Of a stretch of 64,000 nucleotides of DNA, positions 11,037 through 23,217 are shown one piece after another; position 1 is the first letter of the stretch; every line of letters begins with the position of its first letter. The DNA lies in contig OX336388.2 of NCBI GenBank assembly GCA_946902985.2, forward strand, positions 366,531,387 to 366,595,386, given 5' to 3'. A program made the position numbers and the translations under genes. The DNA is from Meconema thalassinum (Eukaryota; Arthropoda; Insecta; Orthoptera; Tettigoniidae). The notes below the pieces were generated by a model. The model saw only the letters and a list, made by a program, of their open reading frames with translations, had not been told where the DNA came from and did no database searches.

Positions 11037-12358
11037 GAGGAACTCATTTTTATCATCCGAGTGTACTTGAGACTGTAAGAGGATCAAACAAGGAACTACT
11101 AGTCACATATCAGTCGAATTTTATAAAATAAATTAAAAATACATGTCAGCAGGGTTACATTTTGTAATTCTTGTTTGCCAATCCAATATTTTGTTGCTAT
11201 ACTCTTTTGAGAGTACTTTCAGTTGAACAGCTGCTACAGCTGATGCTTTTGATAATTTGTATGATTGAATTTGATACCTTTGAGAAGGATTTAAAGTAAT
11301 TGAATCTTATAAGATGAATCATTAATGGTCAGATCTATTTTAAGGCAGATCAGTATTGCATATTTCGATGTGAGAGATTATAGCACATTGGTGTTTTTCT
11401 GTGAAGTGAATTATGAGAATTTTGAGAGAATTTATGCTATTTGAAAGCAGATCTTAAATTTGATTACGATTACTAAGGTAATATTTTTCCTAATTGTTTA
11501 AGAAGTTGTCTAGATGTGATCAAATTAATTACAGTTATTGGATATTGTGTGCGTTGATAATTTGAAGCCAGTTATGTATTTTTTGTAGATCATGCAACGT
11601 GATTAAGTGAAGTTTGTGATAGGCATTTTGTGGAAGTTGCCAAGTGGAAGTTCCAATATTGCTAATGTATTTTGAAGCAGACATGAGGTTGTCGAACCCA
11701 GTCTAGCATAATTTTTGAGATTCATGCTGTGCGCTGAATATTTATGGAGTTTGTGGAATAATTGTGGTATTCAAATGTGATATTTGATAAAGTGAAAATA
11801 TATAATGTAGTTGTGGATAGTGAGATCCAACGTGAATTTGTGAAGGCAATAATATTTTTTGGCATGATAATTAAATACGAAATATAACTTGGAAGTGATA
11901 AAACTGTAAGGCAACGTTCTATAACCCATATTAAACAATTTTTTAGGAAATTAAACAAATAAATAATGTTGATAATACGAGATTTTCTGATAATATTAAT
12001 TAATGAAATAATAATCCGAAATTTAAGCATATTAATGATCTGACCTAATGAAATAAAAATCAGAATGACTAGATGAAATAATAAAAATCTAAATAACCAG
12101 ATGAATAAAATTTAAATAAATTGATAAATTAAATTTTGGAATAGATCAATGAATTAAATAAATGGATGAATTAAAGATTGAATAAATAAGCTGACTTAAA
12201 TAAATTAATAGATGATTGAATAGATGATGAATAACTGAATTGGAAGGTGATAATTAAATAAAGAAGCTGATGATTAATAAATTTAAATGAATTTAAATAA
12301 ATTTATTTGAGAATGATTTGAAGAATTGCAACTTGTGTTGATGAATTAAACAATTAAT

Positions 12359-12384
12359 TTTGATGATGATGATGATGATGATGA
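12359..12384. repeat. (GAT)n microsatellite
   Basis: About eight GAT triplets within the AT-rich stretch. Confidence 0.95.
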
Positions 12385-13174
12385 TTTTAACCAATGAATA
12401 GTGGATTTTCTGTGATTCACAAATAAGCAATGATTAATGACAGTGTAAATAGTGTAAATTAGTTATTCGATGTTTAGGAGCATTTTACTAACATATTCAG
12501 CATTTGAATAATGCCATGCAAGCCATACATTATGTGATATTAAAATATGTGATTATAATATGTGTGTTTAGACAGATTAATAATATTTTTTACATCCACA
12601 TTCATGATGTTAATTCAAAGAGAAATTAGGTCTCAGTTATCACGAATGTCAGTGACGCAAAGACATAGTGCTACGGTGATCCTGAGAACCCAAGAGAACT
12701 TTAGAAATTTTTCCTATTTTATGTGGATTAAATACACTTTGAGTAGAATGGAGATGGTTCGATTTTCTGGACAATGACAATTTAACGTTGGCATTCGACC
12801 ATGCTCTCAGGTAGGATGAGTGTTTAATATGTCTGTCTGACTATCCAAGTTGAATAAATTTGTTTTTATCTTAGTTGTGATCTGATGATGATGTGATTTT
12901 CCTTTTTCTTTCCTTGTCTTAATTAAGGCTTAACCAGGAAGGATGTGGTTTGCTAGGGATTCAGTTGATGGCGCCCATTTATATTAGCATTTTTTTTTTA
13001 TTTAAACCCGTAACGACCCTGGAGATACTTTATCTCGTGTTACCCTCTGGTTTTGAGATATTTCAACTGAATTTCCGACACATTCCTTATTTGACTAGAG
13101 GTTCATTTAACTCCGCTCTGTCCTGGAAATCCAGGAATGCGATGTAATAGCAGATGGGTCATCGCATCCCCAGG

Positions 13175-13300
13175 AAGAACGGGTAAACACACCACAATAA
13201 TACAAGCTATTAGCCAAATTTCTGCATACACCCAAGTACACGGAGTTAAATGATCACGGTGTCCAAGCCCCTCAAATGAAACAACAATATCATTATTAGG
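13175..13300 (+). mobile_element. SINE family A, 3' fragment
   Basis: Matches only the 3' portion: ACCCAAGTACACGGAGTTAA and AAGCCCCTCAAATGAAAC. Confidence 0.6.
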
Positions 13301-13549
13301 GATTTAAATGTATGCACGTGTATAGTACTTTCGGTTTAGATCCCATAAAAATCTGAAAAGCATATTTTCTTTCATTTACATGGGTGTTTTTAGGCGGTTG
13401 AAATGAAAAAGATCCATAAGCGAATAGAAATGCCATAATTATGCGACATTACTTCAGACCGGCCCTAGATATTATCACGATGCTTACTACCAAGAATGTT
13501 GGAGTGGGCTATTACAATATAAGCTACTAATGGTAGCTTTCAGGGAGAG

Positions 13550-13640
13550 TTTGAAGTGCCTAGCATTCTTAGCTGTCGTCCTGGAGGTCTCGGTTCGATT
13601 CCCTGCTTTGTCAAATAATGTAATTCTGGCCTCAACCTAA
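13550..13640 (+). mobile_element. SINE family A, tRNA-like 5' fragment
   Basis: Contains box B CGGTTCGATTCCC (about 13590) and the following TGTAATTCTGGCCTC; the body is missing. Confidence 0.6.
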
Positions 13641-14421
13641 TCCTGGCGGAAGACATCCACCACTTGACTGATACGAAACCAAGGATCAAGGCAACTTTTA
13701 ACTGTAACTCGTGTAGGATTCGCAAGATACTGGTGTTGTTCCATTGCCGTAAAAGTGAACTCACTTATTTGTGATCTTATTAGTAATATGCGGTACATAG
13801 GCTACTGTATTATGTGCACATGATTCATTCATGGTGTTGAAATTTTCATAATTAATAGTGTACATAATCCCGCCAAACTTTCACCCTCTTTTTGACAGTA
13901 TATCTATTATATTTAATGATCTGTGAGTGGTACTCAATGCAAAATTGCAAAGAATTGAAAGTGTTTGCTTCTGCTTTGTTCTTGATGTACTAAAAGAGTG
14001 TCATATAACTACATTTTACGTTCAAATTGGATGGATGAAGTTAAAAGAACGAAGACAGTGTGTCATGGCTCCGATTGTGATAAAAAGTTTAGAATATCAG
14101 AATGCCATTTTACATTTACAGCACAATAATTCCCATGCAGCCAGTGCATAAAACTGCACAAATGCTCAGATACCTCATCGTTCATTCCGTATTTCAGCTA
14201 CTATTCTCTGGAATGCATTCAAATTTTACCAGTATTCAGAACTCACCATCATAACGATAAAAGACTCCCTTCATAGTAATTCATCAGTTATGAAACGGTA
14301 ATAATGAATGAGAACATTGAATTGTCTAGAAGTGAAACCAAATATAGTTCTTTTGTATTTTAACTATTTCCCATTTTATGCACAAATTTTCGCAAAGAAC
14401 GTATGACTATAACATCATTTA
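13641..14421. other. Gene-free stretch
   Basis: No supported gene or repeat. Confidence 0.5.
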
Positions 14422-14747
14422 TATTGTTGTTGCTTATTTTAGTGGGCTCTGACATCTAATTCATATTAGCCCCGTATATTTGGATGTATGTGTAATTTGT
14501 GTGATAACCTGTGTTATTGTGATGGCTACACCAGTGTGTGTATTTGTAAATTGGGGATAGAATTGGAAAAGACGCGGTCGTGGACTTAAGGTAGGAACCA
14601 TCGCAGCATTTGCCTGGAGTAGAAGTGGGGGAACTACGGAAAACCACTTCCAGAATCACTGAGGTTGGAATTTATCACTCCTGTTCTCAGTTTTGATACA
14701 TTTTAGTGTACCCCATTCCAATCCTCACACCAGAATTACAATTTCTT
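14422..14747 (-). mobile_element. SINE family A, reverse copy
   Basis: The complement carries the family body: GTGATTCTGGAAGTGG, GGTTCCTACCTTAAGTCC and the 3' region with CCAAATATACGGGGC. The tRNA-like head is largely lost. Confidence 0.65.
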
Positions 14748-15259
14748 GGCAAAAAACTAATTTATGCTAAAGTACAGTAGCATTTTTTCAATAGCAAAAA
14801 ATCAAACATTATCTATAAGTAACAAGAAGTACCTGTATAAAGAATATTTTCTAGTCAACTGAATGTTTAGGTTTCTTTTCTTCTTTTATTGTATTTTCCT
14901 GTCCCCCGAATGAAGAGAGCTGCATAAAGAGGCTTTGCAGATTCAGTGGTATGTACAAGAGCAACAATAAATCCACATCATAATTTAAAAAATGAAATCA
15001 AGATAGAGCTTATAAATCCTTTTTACCATTCCATTAGGGGGGAAAAGCATGGTAAGAATATTCTAAGCGTCGAATACGGATATGTTACATAAACTAATAC
15101 TTTAAGTCAATAAAATGTACTTTTAATAATAGTGTACCAGTATCGTCCACATTGTGACTTCCCTCAGCAGAAAATATATAATACAAGTTGAGTTGCAAAT
15201 CTTACATGAAAAACATTTTTATAACAAAGGTTGTTTTCAAAAATAATTCTAAAATTAGT

Positions 15260-15535
15260 TCTACCGGATTTTTTAAGAACTTTAAAAATCCCTCAGTATA
15301 TCTTCCTTCGGATGGGAAGTAAAGCCGGTGGTCCCATGTCATAGACTTATGGCATGTTAAAGAACCTTCCACTAATTACACCTGTGTGAAGCTAAATTAT
15401 ACGAATAGGTTCAACATTTGACTAACGTTCTTAGGTTCCTACGTTCGTCGTCAAGAGCCGACTGCGGTGGCATCTGGTAACTAAGTTATGATCTAGTTGG
15501 TCGTTAACGGTGGCGTTTGGTGGCAAAAGTAGGTA
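15260..15535 (+). mobile_element. SINE family F, headless copy
   Basis: Shares AAAAATCCCTCAGTAT, GGGAAGTAAAGCCGG and TATGGCATGTTAAAGAACC, in sense orientation, with the reverse copies at 21285 and 35180, and the terminal TTTGGTGGCAAAAGTAGG with 21285. The tRNA-like head is missing here. Confidence 0.6.
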
Positions 15536-15584
15536 CTACATGAAAAATTTAATGTCTGCAGTCCTTACTTGAATTAAAATAGAT

Positions 15585-15700
15585 ACACACACTAATACAG
15601 CCATCACAATTAACACCGGTTATCAGACAGATGCTACACACACCTTACGTGACAAGACCTCGTTGTCGCAGCCCCTAAACTGAGGAACCAACCAACCAAC
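15585..15700 (+). mobile_element. SINE family A, 3' fragment
   Basis: Contains ACAGCCATCACAATTAACAC, CGGTTATCAGACAG and the tail CGCAGCCCCTAAACTGAGGA, ending in AACC repeats. Confidence 0.72.
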
Positions 15701-15835
15701 TATTTATCTAAAAAGCTCAAAATACATTAAAAGACTAGAAATACAGTTCTAGTACAAATTTAGATCAAAGGTAAAAGCTCTTGATAAATCCTGCTTGGAG
15801 TGTAGAGTATCAGTGATGTAGATGTTACCGGGTGA

Positions 15836-16166
15836 GTTAGCCGCGGTCGTTACGGCGTGGCTGCAGGCAGTCACTCATATCCGGGAGGCGAGGAGGTTCG
15901 AATCCCCCCGCCGGCAACCTTGAAGATGGTCTTCTGTGGTTTCCCCTCTTCCTTTCAAGCAAATGCCGGCTTTGGTTCCTCACTATAGGCCACAGCCGCT
16001 ACCTTCCAATTCCTCGTCGTTACATGCACACTTTCTTCCCCAGACAACACTCCACACGCGACGGTACATGTAGCTCACCCCATGGGTGTCCGCATAGAAG
16101 CAGCTACAAACTGGCGAGCCAAACATTTCCTCGGACACTCCCGTCACTTACAGCCATACGCTAAAA
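15836..16166 (+). mobile_element. SINE family D
   Basis: The tRNA-like head has a box B GGTTCGAATCC at 15895-15905. The body includes GGTTTCCCCTCTTCCTTTC and the 3' end CACTCCCGTCACTTACAGCC then ATACGCTAAA. The reversed 3' end recurs at 34737-34830 and in diverged form in family E. Confidence 0.72.
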
Positions 16167-17212
16167 AAAATAGATTTTATAATTCTTGCATAGCAATTTT
16201 GAGGTTAGGATTGATATAATCATGTGTTTACGTGAGAATAAATATCTTTATGATGATGTTGCTGTGAAAAAATACAATCCAGAAAAATTGAGTGTTCATA
16301 ACGTAATGCTTGTGCAAGGAATCAAATACTAATACTTGACGTTTTAAAATATCAGCGAATGAAATGTTGAATATTTCCATCCTTTTAAGCTCTCTTGATT
16401 AACAGGCACCTTGAAAATACCACTGGTTAACAAGAATATACGTTGATGCCAATGAATATTTTAAAACAATCCACCGCATTTTCCCTGCTCTCATTACACA
16501 GAATCTTGCTCCCGACGTATTGGTGTACTGAGGCAGTACAGTGTATTTCCTAGAGAAATTATACAGTTATTAGTAAAATCATATCGGCAAAAATATTGCG
16601 AGGACTGAAAATCTTTGTGCTGGTCTTCCTTTGTAGGATCCATACCGTGCGTAATTTAATTTCCACTCTTCAGTGTGAATGTTGATTTTTCTCAAACATT
16701 TGAAAACAAAGGATCGTAAATGTACTGTAGTTTTAGGCAACGCACAGAAGTAACTGGTAGGAAATTTTAAGGAAACGGCAATTTGAAATACAGTTTAAAA
16801 CGTTCATTCCTACCGTGCTTTCTGTTTTATTTTTGTCTTCAAAGGGAGCTATACAACGTTACTTGAAGCGTTTCGAAAGCTCATTTCTCTTTCACATTCT
16901 ATGCATTTGTCTACGCTGGAATGGTTGGCCCATTAGAGAGAATATAGCTTTGTAAGGATACACTGAGCCATGGGATATTCTACAGTAGTATCACAGTCTG
17001 CAACCATACCACAGAAGTGAATGGAGGGAAGGAAGAAGCGAAATAAATTAATATTCTCTCAGATGCATGAATTGAGGGGAGCTATTTATAAATCAACTCT
17101 GAGTGCTCGTGGAAATGTGGAGTTGTCATGAAAATCAGTGAGCGTACTGGATCTGCTATTAATAAGAAATTTATTTAAAATATATCTCTTCAATTTTCAG
17201 TTTCATAATAGT
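16167..17212. other. Gene-free AT-rich stretch
   Basis: I see no gene, microsatellite or repeat shared with the rest of the window. Confidence 0.55.
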
Positions 17213-17221
17213 CAATAATAA

Positions 17222-17530
17222 TAATAATAATAATAATAATTTAATAATATTGTATGGCCTTGAGTGCCGGGTGCAATCTTTGTTATTTGACACCCAAAGG
17301 GTAGCTTGTATGTCAAATTTCGTTGTTCCTTGAAGCACTATGAAAGTCAAGGAGGTTAGATATCTAAGCTCCTTGAACACTACAGCGCTTTCTAGTAGAG
17401 AAATGAGGAACTTTGTGTTGGCGGAAATTCCCGGGATTAATTTTGTCATTATGAACACGGCCTACTGAATTCAAATGGGTTCTTTGACATGGCAATATCG
17501 TATGACATGGTGTCGTCATTTTAGCCGCCT
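17222..17530 (-). mobile_element. SINE family E, second copy
   Basis: Aligns with 7845-8150 through GACACCCAAAGGGTAGCTTG, GGAGGTTAGATATCTAAG and ACACTACAGCGCTTTC. It is flanked on both sides by (AAT)n microsatellites (about 17213-17242 and 17535-17553). The tRNA-like head is missing. Confidence 0.65.
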
Positions 17531-17589
17531 TTTCTAATAATAATAATAATAATCATAGAATTTATGCGGAGAAAGTATCCAAATATATT

Positions 17590-18577
17590 ATATAATATGT
17601 TATATTTGGCGTTTATAAATGACTTACCAAATGGGATTCGCAGTGACTGTCTATTGTTTGCGGATGATTGTGTAATATATCGATAGATACATGACTCACA
17701 AGACAATGCAGTACTTCAAGGTGACCTGAACCTGGTCTATAATAAGTGGGCGATTGAAAATAAAATGAAAATAAACACAAGAAAATGTAGTCTAATAAAA
17801 ATAGGGAATGTGCGAAGGCAAAATTTTCAATATAACATTGGCTCGGAAATTCTTGTAGAAGAAGATTCTTGCAAATATTTGGGCGTTCACGTAAGAAATG
17901 ATATAAAATGGAGTAGTCATATAGGATGTGTAGTTTCTAAAGCTTACAAATCCCTGCACTTTGTAATGAGGGTATTAAAAGGAAGTAGTACCTCTGCTAT
18001 AGAATTAGGATATTTTGTCACTTGTAAGACCTATTCTGGAATATGCCTCGGTGGTTTGGGATCCATATCAAGTAGGGCTCATAAATGAGTTGGAAATGGT
18101 ACAAAGAAAGGCCGCTAGATGTGTGCTCAGTGACTTTAATCCCAGGAGCAGTGTGAGCCGTATGTTAAAGAAACTTGGGTGGGAATCACTTGAGGCTAGG
18201 AGGATGAAATCTAGACTCTGCGCTATGTACAACACGTATACAAATCAGTGAGCTTAGCAAACGTATGGAAAAGCCTACTTACATGGGTAGGAGCGATCAT
18301 CCTTTCAAAGTTGAGGTTCGGCCACAGCGAACAAATTATGGTAAATATTCTTTCGTAAACCGTGCCATTGATAATTGAAACTCTCTACCTGCCGCAGTCT
18401 TAGAGCCTTTTCCCAAACATATAGGTGTGTTTAAGAAAAGACTGACTATTTGTGTAAATACTCCAGTTTAATTGTTAGTGAATTGTTATGTACAATTATT
18501 TATTTGTTATGTATATCTAATTTGCCACCGGGGGACACACCCCCAATTGCAAATAAACGAATGAATGAATGAATGAA
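17590..18577 (+). pseudogene. LINE reverse transcriptase remnant (C-terminal half)
   Basis: Remnant of a non-LTR retrotransposon polymerase, which copies its RNA into nicked DNA. The active-site motif LLFADDC is visible at 17651-17671. A TAG stop at 17684-17686 follows in the same frame, then an open stretch (17765-18088) with YLGVHVRNDIKWSSHI. A frameshift near 18015 moves to the frame of LVRPILEYASVVWDP and ELEMVQRKAARCVL (to 18251), and similarity continues to about 18470 in shifted frames. The 3' end has (GAAT)n at about 18551-18577, the simple-sequence tail of a LINE. The 5' half (endonuclease and start of RT) is missing. The C-terminal motifs suggest a CR1/jockey-like lineage, but I cannot decide the clade. 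Confidence 0.85.
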
Positions 18578-19547
18578 AATATAATACATACCTCTCACAG
18601 AAGAGAAACCGACAGATGTGGCGATAGGAATTTCTTACTGTATTGCCTATCATAATCTCTGCCACTGGGATCATAACAACATCACTGAGGGCCAACCTCG
18701 ATAAACTGGGGATCCACCATAATCTGCATGTCAGTATGCAGAAAGCACTTATTTTAGAGACCTGCTCCATAGTTTGTTCGTTCCTCAACCTACCAACATA
18801 GAGAACTCCACTCAATCTTGCAACAATTGCCAATGAAATGATGAATTGTACTCAATGACATGGTGAACATTTGAACATTAATAATAATAATAATAATTAA
18901 TTTATTGCAGCCGAATGGCCAGGAAAGGTTTTACAATATTAGGTTACATATTTAGCCTACATTAGTTCACAATTGTGCTGTTCATTTGCTTGCATTTATA
19001 TGGTCATTAATAGACCCTACCCAACCTTTGCATTGCTTGAAGTGAAAAAGTTCACACCTTTCGCCACATAAGTTATTGTACACACGCATTGGTCATCTGC
19101 TTGGTGATATTTAGTAATTACACATATTTTATATTGGAAACCATGAATCGCGAGCCCTATGATAGAGTACCTTTGCGTTTGATAATAATAGTAATAATGG
19201 CTTACTGTCCCTCTTTTGAGTGCACTGTGTTAGAGGACGCTAGAAGTGCCAGAATTAGGTCCGTAGGGAATCTATTTAGTGCCATTTATATGCCAGTGTA
19301 TTCATTATACTTATACTATCACATAACTGTCGCATTTAAACACTCCTTAACCTAGAGCTGCCACTCCAGACTTTTGGGACACTGGCCGTACACCCGGGAA
19401 CTGAATACCTCACAGCAAAAAACACAAATTTCATACGCTTGGACTTAAAAGTTGCATGATACCAGTAAAATGAAGTGCTGTGAATACGTCAATAACTGCT
19501 TGACGGTGCAATGGTCTTTTGCCAGTTACCTGAAAAGGTTTATTACT
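18578..19547. other. Gene-free stretch
   Basis: AT-rich, with short (AAT)n runs near 18880-18895. No supported gene. Confidence 0.5.
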
Positions 19548-20279
19548 TCCGCCCCCCCCCCCCCCAGGGGCTCACATCTAGTGGGAAGTGGATTGGCGAC
19601 CACGGGACCCCAGCTGAGTCCGGCATTGCTTCCACTTACTTGGGCCGTGCTCCTCTCAGTCTTCTTTTCTGTCAACCTCTCTTGGTCAACTCTTGTTCTC
19701 TTCCGACCACGACAGTATTAGGGTGTCCGAGGCCTAGGGAGCCTTCCTTTCCCGCCTTAATTGGCCCTTCTCTCATCTTTCTTGATACCCTCATTCTTCG
19801 AGGGATCAGCCTTCTTTTTCTTTTCCCGTTATCTCCTGCCTTTTGCACAAGGCCCTCAAGGAGGCAGGGTGTATGTAGCCCCACCACTTCTGGTGCACCC
19901 TGGCTAGTGCTACACCCTCAAGGACTCACAGCTGGTGAGTTTGGGAATTGGCGACCCCGAGGAATTCCTGAGCTGGGTCAGTTTTGTTCCCTTTTTCCTC
20001 TCACTTTGGGGCGGGCCCTCTCCTCTCTCCTATCTGCCTTTCATGGCTCTCCCTCCTTCCAAGTCCCTCAATCCTCATTCTTCGAGGGTTGAGGGCATTT
20101 CTTTTCTTCCTGTCATTTATTTGCCTCATCATTTATTTGTTTACCATTTCTTCTTCCAGTATTTAAGTTTGTAGTTAGTATTAGTTATAGTTTTCACTCT
20201 CATCTCATCTTTCACCCAAACCATCAGGGGCCGATAACCTAGATGTTAGGCCCCTTAAAACAACAATTATCATCATTAT
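19548..20279 (+). mobile_element. Dimeric retroposon, full-length copy 2
   Basis: Follows the 3406 copy from GGGGCTCACATCTAGTGGGA through GACTCACAGCTGGTGAGTTT (the second monomer) to CCGATAACCTAGATGTTAGG, AAAACAACAATTATCATCAT. A C homopolymer precedes it. A 193-codon open frame runs through the element but has the biased Ser/Pro/Leu composition of pyrimidine-rich DNA and no domain, so I do not call it a gene. Confidence 0.85.
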
Positions 20280-20572
20280 CAACTTCTGCGCCATTGATCA
20301 CAATGTCTCCAGTGTTAGCGCTACTCACAAAAGAGAAATAATCATTACTTTGGGGACATTAAAGACGTGCGGTTGATAATGGGTAATTTTTCGCCCCAAT
20401 TAAATAGACGTTGACTGTCAGATGCACTGCTTTCATTTTATGATTTGGTGTGTGTATACATTTTGCTTCTATGTTTATAATTCTTGTCCACAATTTATAA
20501 TAAACACTTACAGTATTTATGAAACTTTTCGTACATATTCCACACGAGTAATTTATTGCGTACCATATTGTT

Positions 20573-20660
20573 GAATATACAGTTCTATGCTAGGAATTGT
20601 GGATCTTATCTTCAGTTTGCAATATCATTTGAATATTCGTAACGCATTTAGCTTTCCATG
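20573..20660 (+). repeat. Direct repeat, copy 1
   Basis: TTCTATGCTAGGAATTGTGG and the following ATCATTTGAATATTCGTAAC recur at 21088-21180. The two copies lie about 515 bp apart in the same orientation. Confidence 0.75.
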
Positions 20661-20703
20661 ATTTGTTTATTCACCGTCAGCTTTCACACCCATCCGAGTA
20701 TGG

Positions 20704-20832
20704 TTGGTTGGTTGGTTCCTTAGTAGGGGCTGCGACAACGTGGCATTTAGCCCCGTGTACCTTGGATGTGTGTAGAATTTGTCTGATAACCGGTGTTAAT
20801 TGTGATGGCTGTATTAGTGTGTGTTATCTCTG
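20704..20832 (-). mobile_element. SINE family A, reverse 3' fragment
   Basis: The complement of the 15585 fragment, including (AACC)n tail units and CGGTTATCAGACA. Confidence 0.7.
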
Positions 20833-21087
20833 ATTCAGGTAAAAGGACTGTAGACGATCAATTTTTTGAAGTAGTTCCTACTATACGTTTTCTAATGGGC
20901 TAGGGTTCCACCTGAAGCAATACTTTTATTGAAAATGATTACTTATGTGGTAATTAGAAAAGGTACATGTTTCGAGGACTAATAGGCATTTTTGTCCCCT
21001 TCATCAGCCAATATTAAGCACTAAATGAGAAAATTATTTGATTAGTGTAGCACTAAAGTGTCAATAGCCACTGAACCTAATATGGTT

Positions 21088-21180
21088 AATTATACAGTTC
21101 TATGCTAGGAATTGTGGATCCTATCTTCAGTTTCCAATATCATATGAATATTCATTAAACGTTTAATTCTAACATCAATA
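21088..21180 (+). repeat. Direct repeat, copy 2
   Basis: Second copy of the 20573 segment. A further partial match, ATATGAATATTCGTAACTG, follows near 21229. Confidence 0.7.
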
Positions 21181-21284
21181 CGGATTTTTAAAAACATTTG
21201 TTTTCATTGGCAAATGTGTGTGCATTCTATATGAATATTCGTAACTGTTTTAGCATTCCATGATTTGCATATTGTTTTAAATCT

Positions 21285-21628
21285 TAAGTTCCTACTTTTG
21301 CTACCAAATGCTACCCTCCACAACACCTAGCCGAGGACTTGAATACTGCATGCTATCGCAGCCAGCACCTGGCGGCAAACGTTGGAAATAATATAGAGTC
21401 ATCAACCTAACCTACAAATTTTTGCATCCACAAGTGTAGTTAGTGGAGGGTTCTTTAACATGCCATAAATCTATGGCATGGGACCGCCGGCTTTACTTCC
21501 CCTCCGATGGAAGGCATACTGAGGGATTTTTATCGCTCTTAAAAATCCGAAGACTTTAGCCGTGTTTGAACCCGCTATCTTGGGCATAGAAACTCAGCAT
21601 GCTACCGACTACGCCACCGAAGCCGCCC
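21285..21628 (-). mobile_element. SINE family F, full copy
   Basis: Reads in reverse. The tRNA-like head at the right end shows box A TGGCGTAGTCGGTAGC and box B CGGGTTCAAACACGG, followed in sense by AAAAATCCCTCAGTATGCC. It shares the body with 15260 and 35180. Confidence 0.75.
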
Positions 21629-21654
21629 CATGCGAGTATAAAATATAACTTTTA

Positions 21655-21990
21655 ACTGACTACGTGGTGCAGCGGTTATGTTCTCACCTGCTGCGTCTAA
21701 GGTTGCAGGATCGAATTTCGGCGCATTCAGTTGGTATTTGTGGGTAGTGGTGGCGATTCCCTTTAGGAGTGTGATTTATTGTGGTCATCAGCCGCGTGTA
21801 GTTAAGTATGTGTTGAGATTGTCTGATAACCTGTATTTATGAGATGAAGACTGTAGTAGTGTGTGTAGCTGTAGTAGGGAGAGCGATGAGATGGGTATCC
21901 CAGGTTTAAAACAAGGCACTATCTCGGCATTTACATGGAGGGAGTGTGGTAAAACCCTAAGAAAACGAAACTCAAGATAGCTGCTGTTAG
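21655..21990. mobile_element. Mosaic of SINE B head (+) and SINE A body (-)
   Basis: 21660-21755 resembles the SINE B head (GGTTGCAGGATCGAATTTCG). 21780-21985 in reverse resembles a SINE A body with a two-nucleotide-rich interior. Boundaries and assignment are uncertain. Confidence 0.45.
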
Positions 21991-22401
21991 CACAGTGATA
22001 CGAAACTCCAATCTCCGGACTTCTGCAGCAGCCCTCATGTCCGTGTTGCACAATTTAACGAATACGGCTAGGCTGAGGGGTATTCGCAGAAATAATATCT
22101 GGTTTTGTACCGTCATATGTCGTAACCAGAGAGACAGTGAAGGGAGAAAAAAGGAAATGTTAAACATTTTGTCATTGCCTCTGCTGAGACCGAACGAAAC
22201 GACGTTATTCATCATATAGAGAGAATTTATGATATTAAACTTTAATATCTTTGAATTAGCTGGAATAGGTAGTTATATTTTAAGTAGATTTTTGTTGTTA
22301 TTTTGGTATTGGTTTATCATTCATTTGCCATCTCAGTCTATGATTATTAAAACAACATAACCTAGATTCCTAAATAGCAACAAGATCTGATTTACGAAGT
22401 A

Positions 22402-22595
22402 GGGGCGTGGTGGCACAGCGGTCAAGCTTTTGGCCTCTCACCACGGTGGACTGGGTTTGTTTCCCGGTCAATGCATGTGAGATTTTCAAACTGAAATGCC
22501 ATGTCCTGTGGTTCGTTTTCCACGTAAAAACTAGGTCCCGTGGCTTATGATCTCGAGAATTACGTTCACGTAAAACTAAAATCTTCCTTCCTTTC
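22402..22595 (+). mobile_element. SINE family G with 12-bp target duplication
   Basis: Exactly flanked by ATTTACGAAGTA at 22390-22401 and 22596-22607. The 194-bp body has a box A TGGCACAGCGG and a degenerate box B GGGTTTGTTTCCCGG. Only one copy is seen in the window. Confidence 0.85.
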
Positions 22596-23217
22596 ATTTA
22601 CGAAGTATCAGTGGGTCCAAACTTGCTCCATAAATTGATACATTTCATTGCCTTGGAGGCAGCCACATCTGGAGCAGGAAACGTGGTTATGTTTCGATCC
22701 ACGAATCCCCGTTTAATGTTGCTATATATGGCTGCTTCGAATGCGGAAAGATTTGGTCTCGCACCAACCAGTCGTTTCTGAGAGAATTGACGTAAAAATG
22801 ACAGCGTCAATCACTGTGAAACAACGGGCAACATGTCAACCTGAAACAGTAAAATCATCGAGGTAACGTTTGGTGGCAAAAAATATACATATGAGTTGAC
22901 AATTTAAGAGCATTTCGTTCATAAACATGGCGGGATTGAGTAATTCAGATATTGAATACGAGCTCAATATAAGCGAAGAAAGTGAGGCAGAATCGTTTAG
23001 TAGTGATGCAAGTCAGTTTTTAGCCAGTGAAGAACATATTAACAATGGTCATTCCAATGATAACAGTGTTGTAAGTGAAAACGGAGACCATGAAATCGGA
23101 CCTGGTGGCCATGCTTCGGCATTTAAGGTAACACAAACATTTCGTTTCGTTACTCCGAATGCTTTTGTTGGCGACGTTGGACCTGTACATAATTTGGAAA
23201 GTGGATCACGAGAAATA

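Larger units (their letters stand above)
8891..13170. other. 4-kb gene-free AT-rich stretch
   Basis: No supported gene. The first part (9180-9680) is less AT-rich; the rest becomes strongly AT-rich, with AAATAAAT-type low complexity at about 12000-12350. A 150-codon minus-strand frame (10067-10519) shows no domain I recognise and is probably fortuitous. Small structures inside are listed separately. Confidence 0.55.

Noticed and set aside
12966..12976. TGGCGCCC resembling a retroviral-type primer-binding site
   Set aside because: No LTR upstream, no second LTR, and no pol-like coding nearby; an 8-base match is too short.
19511..20092. 193-codon open frame over the dimeric retroposon
   Set aside because: The frame follows pyrimidine-rich repeat DNA, is not kept open in the 3406 copy, and has no domain.
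22598..22810. 70-codon minus-strand frame next to SINE G
   Set aside because: Part of the frame lies at the SINE target site and no domain was recognised; insufficient evidence for a gene.
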